Origin: a bacterium
GTDB lineage: Bacteria; Patescibacteria; Paceibacteria; UBA9973; SBAW01
DNA: 5,750 bases
Direction: 5' to 3'
Assembly (NCBI GenBank): GCA_021825025.1
Contig: JAKAIP010000049.1
Span: forward strand, 1-5,750
How positions within the stretch are numbered: position 1 is the stretch's first letter; every line of letters starts with the position of its first letter. The position numbers and the translations under genes are program-made. Shown here piece after piece: positions 1 through 5,443 of the stretch. Below the pieces are notes generated by a model, which searched no databases, had not been told where the DNA came from, and worked only from the letters and a program-made list of their open reading frames with translations.

Positions 1-1262
1 CAACCGCCTACAAGCGTGAATACGGTAAGCGCGGTCAGGTAGTGCGGGCAAAGCTCGACCTTAACTCCGGCACAATCTCCTTTGAACAGATAAAAACCGT
101 CGTTGACGAGTCCACTGTTCGTTTCCCAGATGAAGGTGAGGAGGCAGCTGAGGAGCACATCCACCCATTCCATGGTGACGAAGAGCAGCTTTCTGAGGGA
201 GAATTGCCGCGTTTTGATTCAGAAAAACATATTCTTATTGCGAACGCGAAACTCATCAAGCGTGGTGCCGTGGTCGGCGAGGAGATTGTCTTCCCGCTTG
301 AGCCGCAGGATGATTTTGGACGTATTGCCGCACAAACCGCGAAGCAGGTGGTGATTCAGAAGGTGCGCGAAGCAGAAAAACTCTCCATGATGGAGGAGTT
401 TGGCGAGAAGAAAGGCGAGATTGTAAGCGGTATTGTGCAGCGGATCGAACGAGGTTCTATCTTCGTGGATCTCGGGCGCACGACGGGTATTATCCCCTAC
501 GAGGAGCAGATTCCGGGCGAGCGGTACCGTATGGGTGAGCGTATTAGCGCCTACCTCTATGCGGTCGATGAAGGATTCCGTGGTGTCTACCTGCGGCTTT
601 CTCGTGCGCATCCGAAGTTCGTCGTGAAGCTTTTTGAGATGGAGGCTCCTGAACTTGCTTCGGGCGCTATCGAGATAAAAGCACTCGCGCGGGAACCGGG
701 GAGCCGCACGAAGATTGCACTTGCTTCAACTGACCCGCACGTCGACCCAGTCGGCTCGCTCGTTGGTCAGCGCGGCGTTCGTGTCTCGACCGTTATGGGA
801 GCTCTTGGTGGAGAGCGCATCGATATTATTGAGTGGAATGATGACGCAAAAGAGTTCATTAAGGAGGCGCTTTCGCCTGCAACACCGCTCGAAGTGGAGC
901 TACAGGAGGATGAACATCGTGCGCTCGTGACGGTCGCAGAAGACGAACAGTCGCTTGCTATTGGCCGTGGTGGTCAAAATGTGCGTCTCGCCGCAAAACT
1001 CACTGGCTGGAATATTGATATTATCTCCGCGGGCGGTGAGAATGTTGCTGAATCCAATGGTGAGTCGGTTGCTATTGCGGACGAGGAAGGAGATCCGGCT
1101 GAAGTAATTGGAGCTATGCCGACTAAGAGCACGGAAGTGATTACTGAGGAGCTCCCCCAGACAACAGGACTTCCTGCAGAAGAGGAACTCGTCGAGCTTC
1201 CGGCAAGCGATGAAACAGCAGCAGACAAGACAGAAGATCGAGACACTGCACAAGACGAATAA
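1..1262 (+). CDS. nusA: Transcription termination/antitermination factor NusA (5'-truncated by window edge)
   Basis: NusA binds RNA polymerase and nascent RNA and modulates pausing, intrinsic termination and antitermination. The frame is open from base 3 to a TAA at 1260-1262, giving 419 visible residues; the true start lies upstream, and the GTG at 42 is internal because conserved NusA sequence (TAYKREYGKRGQV) precedes it. Visible parts in fragment numbering: the end of the N-terminal polymerase-binding domain with the family motif TAKQVVIQKVREAE (about 112-125), an S1 domain (about 138-204), KH1 with VGQRGVR (254-260) and KH2 with IGRGGQNVRLA (320-330). Two features differ from E. coli NusA: an acidic insertion of about 34 residues in the N-terminal domain (about 37-77), and a C-terminal tail of about 74 residues with roughly 23 Asp/Glu and only three Lys/Arg in place of the folded acidic repeats. 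It is followed after 26 nt by ppa. Family assignment is near certain; a role for the insertion or tail is unknown. Confidence 0.97.
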   Translation, partial: TAYKREYGKRGQVVRAKLDLNSGTISFEQIKTVVDESTVRFPDEGEEAAEEHIHPFHGDEEQLSEGELPRFDSEKHILIANAKLIKRGAVVGEEIVFPLEPQDDFGRIAAQTAKQVVIQKVREAEKLSMMEEFGEKKGEIVSGIVQRIERGSIFVDLGRTTGIIPYEEQIPGERYRMGERISAYLYAVDEGFRGVYLRLSRAHPKFVVKLFEMEAPELASGAIEIKALAREPGSRTKIALASTDPHVDPVGSLVGQRGVRVSTVMGALGGERIDIIEWNDDAKEFIKEALSPATPLEVELQEDEHRALVTVAEDEQSLAIGRGGQNVRLAAKLTGWNIDIISAGGENVAESNGESVAIADEEGDPAEVIGAMPTKSTEVITEELPQTTGLPAEEELVELPASDETAADKTEDRDTAQDE

Positions 1263-1275
1263 GTACTTGCTAGGC

Positions 1276-1281
1276 TATACT
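1276..1281 (+). promoter_or_regulatory. Putative -10 element of ppa (TATACT)
   Basis: TATACT matches five of six consensus positions and ends 7 nt before the ppa ATG at 1289. A transcript starting at the usual distance would begin at or next to the start codon, so the mRNA would be leaderless. No TTGACA-like -35 is visible 16-18 bp upstream, and there is no TG of an extended -10. The placement repeats what is seen at clpP and at the minus-strand membrane gene, which raises confidence. Read-through from nusA is also possible, since no terminator lies in the 26-nt gap. Confidence 0.5.
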
Positions 1282-1288
1282 TACGACT

Positions 1289-1813
1289 ATGAACCTACTA
1301 CACGATATTGATTCAGGTACAAAGGAAGCGATGAATGTCATAGTGGAGATTCCGAAGGATTCCCACAATAAATATGAGATTGATAAGGCCACGGGTGTTA
1401 TTAAGCTGGATCGTGCGAATTACGATGCTGCGGCGTACCCATTTGACTACGGGTTTGTACCACAGACTCTGTGGGATGACGGCGATGCTCTGGATGTGAT
1501 TCTGCTCACCACGTATCCGCTCAATGTGGGGATTCTTGTGGCTGCCCGCCCGGTAGCGATCCTTAATATGATTGATGGTGGCGACGCCGACGACAAAATT
1601 ATCGCCGTTCCGGTTGAGGACAAGCGATGGGAGGATGTTCAAGATCTGGAAGACATCAACAAGCATACGCTGAAAGAGATCGCGCACTTCCTCGAGACAT
1701 ACAAGAGTCTTAAAGGGAAAGCCGCGTCAGTGGTGATACAAGGGTTTAAAGGTCGTGCGGAAGCAGAGGTGGCATTTGAACGTGCCAAGAAACTGTATAG
1801 CGAACGCGGATAA
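1289..1813 (+). CDS. ppa: Family I (soluble) inorganic pyrophosphatase
   Basis: Hydrolyses cytosolic pyrophosphate to orthophosphate with Mg2+, pulling nucleic acid synthesis and aminoacylation forward. The 174 aa product is the usual length and aligns end to end with E. coli Ppa: EIP and NKYEID supply the E20, K29 and E31 equivalents, LDR the R43 equivalent, AYPFDYG the Y51/Y55 region, DGDALDV the metal-binding aspartates (D65/D67/D70), DADDKIIAVP the D102/K104 region, and ETYKSLKGK the Y141/K142 pair. Two variations stand out: Ala replaces the usual Pro in the DGDPxD signature, and the segment MIDGGDADDK has Gly where E. coli has Glu98, although the preceding Asp is kept. All other catalytic positions look intact, so activity is expected. 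The ATG at 1289 is preferred over the ATG at 1331 because the first residues align with the family N-terminus. No Shine-Dalgarno motif is present. The next gene starts 2 nt after the stop. Confidence 0.97.
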   Translation: MNLLHDIDSGTKEAMNVIVEIPKDSHNKYEIDKATGVIKLDRANYDAAAYPFDYGFVPQTLWDDGDALDVILLTTYPLNVGILVAARPVAILNMIDGGDADDKIIAVPVEDKRWEDVQDLEDINKHTLKEIAHFLETYKSLKGKAASVVIQGFKGRAEAEVAFERAKKLYSERG

Positions 1814-1815
1814 TC

Positions 1816-1989
1816 ATGGATGACGAGAAACGACTTCCGCCTGGCGTTCCTTCTCCAAAACAGCAGTCGTGGGGTGTCCTCATCTCGATTGTGGTTATTG
1901 TGCTTATGATTACCATCGGTGCGTTCTATGCCTGGGGTAATCGCCTTGCACAGGAAGGACAGTACAGTGCTCCCGCAGCGACACATTGA
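1816..1989 (+). CDS. Small single-pass membrane protein, function unknown
   Basis: An ATG-started frame of 57 codons ends in TGA at 1987-1989 and fills the gap between ppa and clpP. The product has a short charged N-terminus (MDDEKRLPPGVPSPKQQ), one strongly hydrophobic segment at about residues 18-40 (containing VLISIVVIVLMITIGAFYAW), and a short polar tail ending SAPAATH. The basic and charged residues before the segment suggest N-in/C-out topology; it has no lipobox and no obvious cleavage site, so it reads as an anchored protein rather than a secreted one. The start lies 2 nt after the ppa stop (TAATCATG) with no ribosome-binding motif, suggesting translation by reinitiation after ppa. 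Its stop codon overlaps the clpP promoter. I do not recognise a named family; the pattern PPGVP-X-SWG-hydrophobic-GAFYAWG resembles short hypothetical proteins that I believe occur in other Parcubacteria. Coding status is inferred from position and composition. Confidence 0.75.
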   Translation: MDDEKRLPPGVPSPKQQSWGVLISIVVIVLMITIGAFYAWGNRLAQEGQYSAPAATH

Positions 1990-1995
1990 TATAAT
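1987..1995 (+). promoter_or_regulatory. Extended -10 promoter of clpP (TGATATAAT)
   Basis: A perfect TATAAT at 1990-1995 is preceded by TG one base upstream (1987-1988), the full extended -10 consensus TGnTATAAT. It ends 8 nt before the clpP ATG at 2004, so transcription would start within a base or two of the start codon. The TG plus the next A are also the stop codon of the upstream small gene. No good -35 is visible at 1967-1972 (GTGCTC), as is normal for extended -10 promoters. Confidence 0.7.
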
Positions 1996-2003
1996 TTTTC
2001 ACT

Positions 2004-2603
2004 ATGAAATACACACAGCCAAAAGCTTCTATGATGGTTCCGATGGTGATTGAGAAGAGTCAGTTTGGGGAGCGTGCATACGATATCTACTCACGGCTTC
2101 TGAAAGAGCGCATTGTCTTTCTCGGCGGTCCTATTGATGACGATGTAGCAAATCTTGTTATTGCCCAGCTGCTCTTCCTTGAAGCTGAGGATCCAAAGAA
2201 GGATATCTCGCTCTACATTAACTCGCCGGGCGGGTCCGTGACCGCGACACTCGCTATGGTCGATACGATGAATCACGTCAAACCAGACGTGTCCACAGTA
2301 TGTGTTGGTATGGCAGCCTCAGGCGGAGCAATTCTTCTCTCTGCGGGTAAGAAAGGTAAGCGTTTTGCGCTTCCGAATGCCGAAATTATGATCCACCAAC
2401 CTCACGGCGGAGCTGAGGGTCAGGCAACGGACATCGAAATTACCGCGAAGCAGATAGTGAAGCTGCGCGAGCGATTGAATCATATTCTCGCGAAGAATAC
2501 CGGACAAACTTTTGCCAAGATTGAGAAGGACGTCGAGCGAGACTTCTTCCTGACGGCGGACGAAGCGAAGAAGTACGGCATCGTCGATAAAGTATTCTCG
2601 TAA
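2004..2603 (+). CDS. clpP: ATP-dependent Clp protease proteolytic subunit ClpP
   Basis: Serine protease subunit that forms a double-heptamer barrel and degrades proteins fed by a Clp ATPase (ClpX, ClpA or ClpC; none is encoded in this window). The product is 199 aa, the normal length. The catalytic triad can be placed: Ser106 in GMAASGGA, His131 in MIHQPHGG, and Asp180 in [12 protein letters not shown]. The oxyanion-side motif SPGGSV (74-79) and the family segment GQATDIEI (139-146) are present. The residue after the catalytic serine is Gly, where E. coli and most ClpPs have Met; triad and fold signatures are otherwise complete, so an active enzyme is expected. The ATG at 2004 sits 8 nt after a consensus -10; ATGs at 2031 and 2034 (before VPMVIE) are possible alternatives because many ClpPs have short N-termini, but neither has a ribosome-binding motif. 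A strong terminator follows, so clpP is probably monocistronic. Confidence 0.97.
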   Translation: MKYTQPKASMMVPMVIEKSQFGERAYDIYSRLLKERIVFLGGPIDDDVANLVIAQLLFLEAEDPKKDISLYINSPGGSVTATLAMVDTMNHVKPDVSTVCVGMAASGGAILLSAGKKGKRFALPNAEIMIHQPHGGAEGQATDIEITAKQIVKLRERLNHILAKNTGQTFAKIEKDVERDFFLTADEAKKYGIVDKVFS

Positions 2604-2619
2604 ACCTAGGAAATACGCA

Positions 2620-2657
2620 ACAAAACCCCGCGCGAGCTATGCCGCGCGGGGTTTTGT
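2620..2657 (+). terminator. Intrinsic terminator after clpP (15-bp perfect stem)
   Basis: ACAAAACCCCGCGCG (2620-2634) pairs perfectly with CGCGCGGGGTTTTGT (2643-2657) around an 8-nt loop. The GC-rich core is flanked by an A run on the 5' side and a T run on the 3' side, typical of a terminator that works in both directions. It starts 16 nt after the clpP stop and ends 23 nt before the rny start. Confidence 0.92.
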
Positions 2658-2665
2658 GTTAGAGT
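2657..2665 (+). promoter_or_regulatory. Putative extended -10 promoter of rny (TGTTAGAGT)
   Basis: TAGAGT at 2660-2665 (four of six consensus bases) is preceded by TG at 2657-2658 with one base between, the extended -10 arrangement. It ends 15 nt before the rny ATG, predicting a leader of roughly 8-9 nt without a Shine-Dalgarno motif. The strong terminator directly upstream implies that rny needs its own promoter, and this is the best candidate in the 23-nt gap. The promoter abuts the 3' arm of the terminator stem, sharing the T at 2657. Confidence 0.45.
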
Positions 2666-2680
2666 CTCCCATATCCTCGT

Positions 2681-4210
2681 ATGTCGCTTAAAATCATATT
2701 GATTATGCTGGCGCTCTCGGGCGTCGGCGGTATTGTCCTCGGCTACGTCCTTCGAGTCCTTATTGGTCTTGCACAGCGGAGCTCGGTTGAGATCGATACA
2801 AAACATAAGTTGCTTCAAGCGAAGGAGCAGGCAGCAAAAATCCTTAAGGATGCAGAATTCCGGAGTGCCGTTGTCGAAACAGAGCGTCTCGCCCCACTTG
2901 AGGAGCGCGAAGAGAAAATGAGTCTTCGGGAGGAACGAGTCGCCACGCGCGAAGAATTCCTTGATTCTCGCCAGCGGGATCTTGATGAGAAAGAAAGCGA
3001 CCTTCGCCTACGCGAACAGGAAGCGATACGAGCGAAGAATGCCGCAGAGAAGCTCACTGCAGAACGTACGAAGGAGCTTGCAAAAGTTGCGCACCTCTCA
3101 GAAGAAGAAGCTCGGAAGGAGCTCTTTGCGGAGATTGAACGAGCAAATGAGGAGGCTATTTTGTTACGCATTCAGAAATTGACTGCGAATGGACGAGAAC
3201 GGCTCGAAGAGAAGGCGCGTGACATGCTCACCAGTGTGATTCACCGTCTCGGGAATGCGGTAAATACGGAAGTGCTATCGCTCTCCATCACCCTCCCTTC
3301 AGAAGAGATGAAGGGGAAAATAATTGGGAAAGAAGGGCGTAATATCAAAGCATTTGAGCGCGCAACGGGCGTCGATGTGATTATTGACGACATTCCGGAT
3401 CGCATTTCCCTCTCTTCGTTTGATCCTCTGCGACGGGCAGTCGCGAAGATTGCGCTCGAGAAACTTATTGAGGATGGTCGTATTCAGCCTGCGAAGATAG
3501 AGGAAATGGTTGAGAAGACGCGCGCGGAAGTCGACGAACTTATCACGCAGAAGGGCGAGGAGGCAGCATACGAAGTTGGCGTGGTGGGGCTCGATCCGAA
3601 GCTCATTACCCTTCTGGGGCGGCTGCACTTCCGTACGAGTTTCGGCCAGAACACGTTGCAGCACTCAGTCGAAATGGCACATATCGCAGGGATGCTTGCG
3701 ACGGAGCTTGGTGCTGATGCTGGTGTTGCGCGAACTGCGGCGCTTTTGCATGACATCGGGAAAGCAGTCGATCATGAGGTACAGGGCACGCATGTAGAAA
3801 TCGGACGGCGGATTCTTGAGAAATTTGGCGTTGATCGGCAAGTAATTGTAGCGATGCAGTCACATCATGAGGAATACCCGTATGAGTCACCTGAGGCTAT
3901 TATTGTGCAGGTGGCAGATGCTATTTCAGCAGGTCGGCCGGGAGCTCGTCGTGATACGGTTGACCGGTATCTTGAGCGTTTAGGCGATTTGGAGCGTCTC
4001 GCAGCGACTTTTGAGGGAGTCGAGAAGGTGTACGCTATTGCGGCAGGCCGTGAGATACGTATTTTTGTGAATCCTGGCAAAGTATCTGACATTACTATGC
4101 ACACGCTTGCTCGCTCCATAGCAAAACGTATACAAGAAGAGCTTAAATATCCGGGCGAAATCAAGGTGAACATCATTCGCGAAAATCGCGTAGTCGAATT
4201 TGCACGATAA
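2681..4210 (+). CDS. rny: Ribonuclease Y (membrane-anchored endoribonuclease)
   Basis: RNase Y makes initiating endonucleolytic cuts in mRNA and is anchored to the inner face of the cytoplasmic membrane. The 509 aa product matches the usual length of about 520. Domain order: an N-terminal membrane anchor (about residues 4-29), a long charged coiled coil rich in Glu/Lys/Arg (about 35-190), a KH RNA-binding domain with GKIIGKEGRNIKAFE (212-226), and an HD metal-dependent phosphohydrolase domain with the metal ligands His328, His357-Asp358 (in LLHDIGKA) and Asp413 (in VADAISAGRPGARR), plus the conserved segment SHHEEYPYE (394-402). The C-terminal family tail (YPGEIKVNIIRE) is intact. No catalytic residue is missing. 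It is flanked by the clpP terminator and a 136-nt gap before the HU gene. The start is chosen because the membrane anchor begins right there; no Shine-Dalgarno motif is present. Confidence 0.98.
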   Translation: MSLKIILIMLALSGVGGIVLGYVLRVLIGLAQRSSVEIDTKHKLLQAKEQAAKILKDAEFRSAVVETERLAPLEEREEKMSLREERVATREEFLDSRQRDLDEKESDLRLREQEAIRAKNAAEKLTAERTKELAKVAHLSEEEARKELFAEIERANEEAILLRIQKLTANGRERLEEKARDMLTSVIHRLGNAVNTEVLSLSITLPSEEMKGKIIGKEGRNIKAFERATGVDVIIDDIPDRISLSSFDPLRRAVAKIALEKLIEDGRIQPAKIEEMVEKTRAEVDELITQKGEEAAYEVGVVGLDPKLITLLGRLHFRTSFGQNTLQHSVEMAHIAGMLATELGADAGVARTAALLHDIGKAVDHEVQGTHVEIGRRILEKFGVDRQVIVAMQSHHEEYPYESPEAIIVQVADAISAGRPGARRDTVDRYLERLGDLERLAATFEGVEKVYAIAAGREIRIFVNPGKVSDITMHTLARSIAKRIQEELKYPGEIKVNIIRENRVVEFAR

Positions 4211-4262
4211 CGGACCGCAAAACGCTGATTTCGCGCTATCCACGTACGCTTGTAAAGCCCGC

Positions 4263-4290
4263 TTGCGCAATATGGCGCATTTCTTATACT
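4263..4290 (+). promoter_or_regulatory. Putative promoter of the HU gene
   Basis: TATACT at 4285-4290 is a good -10 hexamer. TTGCGC at 4263-4268 is a weak -35 (three of six bases) with 16-bp spacing. Unlike the other genes here, the -10 lies 56 nt before the start codon, giving a leader of about 50 nt that contains an inverted repeat. It is the best promoter candidate in the 136-nt rny-HU gap. Confidence 0.5.
4264..4279 (+). repeat. Inverted repeat TGCGC-N6-GCGCA at the HU promoter
   Basis: TGCGC (4264-4268) and GCGCA (4275-4279) form a 5-bp dyad with a 6-nt spacer that covers most of the proposed -35 and part of the spacer to the -10. It could be an operator half-site pair, or a weak hairpin ending rny transcription, since TTTCTT follows. 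Five base pairs is short enough to be chance. Confidence 0.3.
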
Positions 4291-4297
4291 TTAGGGC

Positions 4298-4327
4298 ATC
4301 CCCGCTCTCGCCTTACGAATGCGGGAT
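4298..4327 (+). promoter_or_regulatory. Inverted repeat in the HU 5' leader
   Basis: ATCCCCGC (4298-4305) pairs with GCGGGAT (4321-4327), leaving one bulged C in a 7-bp stem with a 15-nt loop. If the TATACT promoter is right, this hairpin sits at the very 5' end of the HU mRNA, where it could stabilise the transcript or affect translation. No T run follows, so it is not a terminator. The rest of the 4211-4346 gap holds no tRNA or credible ORF that I can see. Confidence 0.4.
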
Positions 4328-4346
4328 TACCAAGTAGCAGACACTC

Positions 4347-4619
4347 ATGAATAAAGCAGATATTGTCGACAAGGTGCATGGAGTTCTCGGCTCGACGAAA
4401 GCTGATGCAGAGCGTGCGGTCGAGACGGTTATCGATTCGATTACGTCTGGCCTGAAGTCGGGAGACGAAGTCTCGATTGCTGGCCTCGGCATTTTTGCAA
4501 CAAAGGCACGCCCAGCGCGCCAAGGTCGCAACCCTCGCACCGGAGAGACGATTCATATTGCAGCAACTCGCACAGCGAAGTTCCGCCCAGCAAAAGCTCT
4601 CAAGGACGCGGTCAAGTAG
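4347..4619 (+). CDS. hup: HU-family nucleoid DNA-binding protein
   Basis: Small dimeric histone-like protein that binds and bends DNA with little sequence preference and helps compact the nucleoid. The 90 aa product is the exact family length: an N-terminal helical dimerisation part starting MNKADIVDKV, the core segment GDEVSIAGLGIFATKARPAR (39-58), the DNA-binding arm with the signature GRNPRTGE (60-67), and a C-terminal segment FRPAKALKDAVK. The proline in RNPRTG that intercalates in HU/IHF proteins is present. An IHF subunit is less likely because the sequence follows the HU consensus closely. The ATG at 4347 has no Shine-Dalgarno motif, but it matches the family N-terminus. It follows rny after 136 nt with its own promoter candidate and is closed by a strong terminator. 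Confidence 0.96.
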   Translation: MNKADIVDKVHGVLGSTKADAERAVETVIDSITSGLKSGDEVSIAGLGIFATKARPARQGRNPRTGETIHIAATRTAKFRPAKALKDAVK

Positions 4620-4637
4620 GTCCCGACGTTTTTGAGT

Positions 4638-4671
4638 AAAGAAAAACGACGTTTCTACGTCGTTTTTCTTT
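4638..4671. terminator. Bidirectional intrinsic terminator between convergent genes
   Basis: AAAGAAAAACGACG (4638-4651) pairs perfectly with CGTCGTTTTTCTTT (4658-4671) around a 6-nt loop, a 14-bp stem with an A run and a T run on opposite arms. It starts 18 nt after the HU stop and directly abuts the stop codon of the minus-strand membrane gene (4672-4674), so it should end transcription from both sides. Confidence 0.92.
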
Positions 4672-5406
4672 TTAGACAGTGAGTGCTGGTCCGGGGCCAG
4701 TCAAATCGTGCTGCAGGGCCTTGCTGGGTCGGGGCATTTTTGCAAAGAGTACACCGGATAAGACGTAAAAGAGCATATGAATGATGAGTGCATACACGAT
4801 ACCGGTCGAAATGAAGGTGATGAGAAAAGTGAATACAAAGCCGCCGAGCGAAGCGTAGGTGGTGTAGTAGATTCCCCAAAACATACCTGAAGTACGGAAG
4901 ATGTAGAGGTGGGCGGCAGCAAAAAGCGCAACAAAAATACCGACAGTGATCGGGTAGGATACTCCCTTTTGCATAAGGGAGAGAATCATAACGCCAGCGA
5001 TGAGCTGCTGAAACACGACATCACCAATTTTAGCGAGGATGTACTGCTCGCCGAGCGTGAGCATCCCTTCCCCAGGAGAGAGTCGCAGGAGCCATTCTGC
5101 GCGGCCATCTTGCTTGCGAGTTGCGTGAAAGAGTATGGGGAATACGACTAAGAACAAGAAAGTGAGGAACAGGTAGTGTATGAGGGTGACGTGCGCAAAT
5201 AATTCACGCACGTGTGATGGGAAAAGGAGGGCAACCACCACTGACCAGGCACTGAAGTAGAAAAGCGAATACACCGGAGCATCAGCAAAGCTGACGTGGA
5301 ATTGTTTCTCAAACAGGTAAAAGTGAAGTGTGCGAGCTCCCGCAGAAATAAGCACCAGCACGAGAATAGGCATAAAAATAAGCAACGATGCAATAGAAAA
5401 CGTCAT
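4672..5406 (-). CDS. Polytopic membrane protein, possibly a degenerate CPBP (CAAX-protease-like) protein
   Basis: A 244 aa, highly hydrophobic protein with about six to seven membrane segments (about residues 4-22, 44-62, 74-94, 128-146, 150-170, 185-200 and 201-222) and charged loops such as HATRKQDGRAEW (94-105). I do not recognise it firmly. The second half recalls the CPBP/Abi intramembrane protease layout: FAAAH (162-166) fits the FxxxH motif and His210 (HMLFY) fits the third motif, but the position expected to hold EExxxR reads GDVVFQ (128-133), so the glutamates and arginine are absent. If related, it is probably not a canonical protease. An unrelated lineage-specific membrane protein is equally possible. 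The ATG at 5406 begins a hydrophobic segment and lies 6 nt after a -10-like TATGCT; no Shine-Dalgarno motif is present. It lies 46 nt downstream of rarA on the same strand and ends at a bidirectional terminator. Confidence 0.85.
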   Translation of the reverse strand: MTFSIASLLIFMPILVLVLISAGARTLHFYLFEKQFHVSFADAPVYSLFYFSAWSVVVALLFPSHVRELFAHVTLIHYLFLTFLFLVVFPILFHATRKQDGRAEWLLRLSPGEGMLTLGEQYILAKIGDVVFQQLIAGVMILSLMQKGVSYPITVGIFVALFAAAHLYIFRTSGMFWGIYYTTYASLGGFVFTFLITFISTGIVYALIIHMLFYVLSGVLFAKMPRPSKALQHDLTGPGPALTV

Positions 5407-5412
5407 GGTTCG

Positions 5413-5421
5413 AGCATACCA
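5413..5421 (-). promoter_or_regulatory. Putative extended -10 promoter of the membrane protein gene (TGGTATGCT)
   Basis: Read on the minus strand, TATGCT (5418 to 5413) is preceded by TG at 5421-5420 with one base between, an extended -10 arrangement. It ends 6 nt before the ATG at 5406, so the mRNA would be leaderless or nearly so. No TTGACA-like -35 is visible. The gene could also be read from rarA, 46 nt upstream. Confidence 0.5.
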
Positions 5422-5437
5422 TAGCCGAAACGGGCTA
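5422..5437 (-). repeat. Inverted repeat TAGCC-N6-GGCTA upstream of the membrane gene
   Basis: TAGCC (5422-5426) and GGCTA (5433-5437) form a 5-bp dyad with a 6-nt spacer. It lies directly upstream of the extended -10 on the minus strand, over the region where a regulator could bind. It could also be a weak hairpin after rarA, but no T run follows on the minus strand. The palindrome GGGCGCCC lies next to it at 5438-5445. Confidence 0.3.
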
Positions 5438-5443
5438 GGGCGC

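Noticed and set aside
219..611. Minus-strand ORF of 130 codons inside nusA
   Set aside because: It is antisense to clearly conserved NusA coding sequence; the protein has no recognisable features.
2815..3171. Minus-strand ORF of 118 codons, Ser/Arg-rich, inside rny
   Set aside because: The Ser/Arg bias is the mirror of the Glu/Arg-rich coiled coil of RNase Y; it is a shadow frame.
4272..4337. A 21-codon plus-strand ORF (starting MAHFLYF) upstream of the HU gene
   Set aside because: Its start overlaps the proposed HU promoter and would lie outside the transcript; composition is unremarkable and no ribosome-binding motif is present.
4627..4648. Alternative hairpin CGTTTTT/AAAAACG that would exclude the HU terminator stem, like an antiterminator
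   Set aside because: It is only 7 bp, AT-rich and weaker than the 14-bp terminator, and there is no downstream plus-strand gene for it to regulate.
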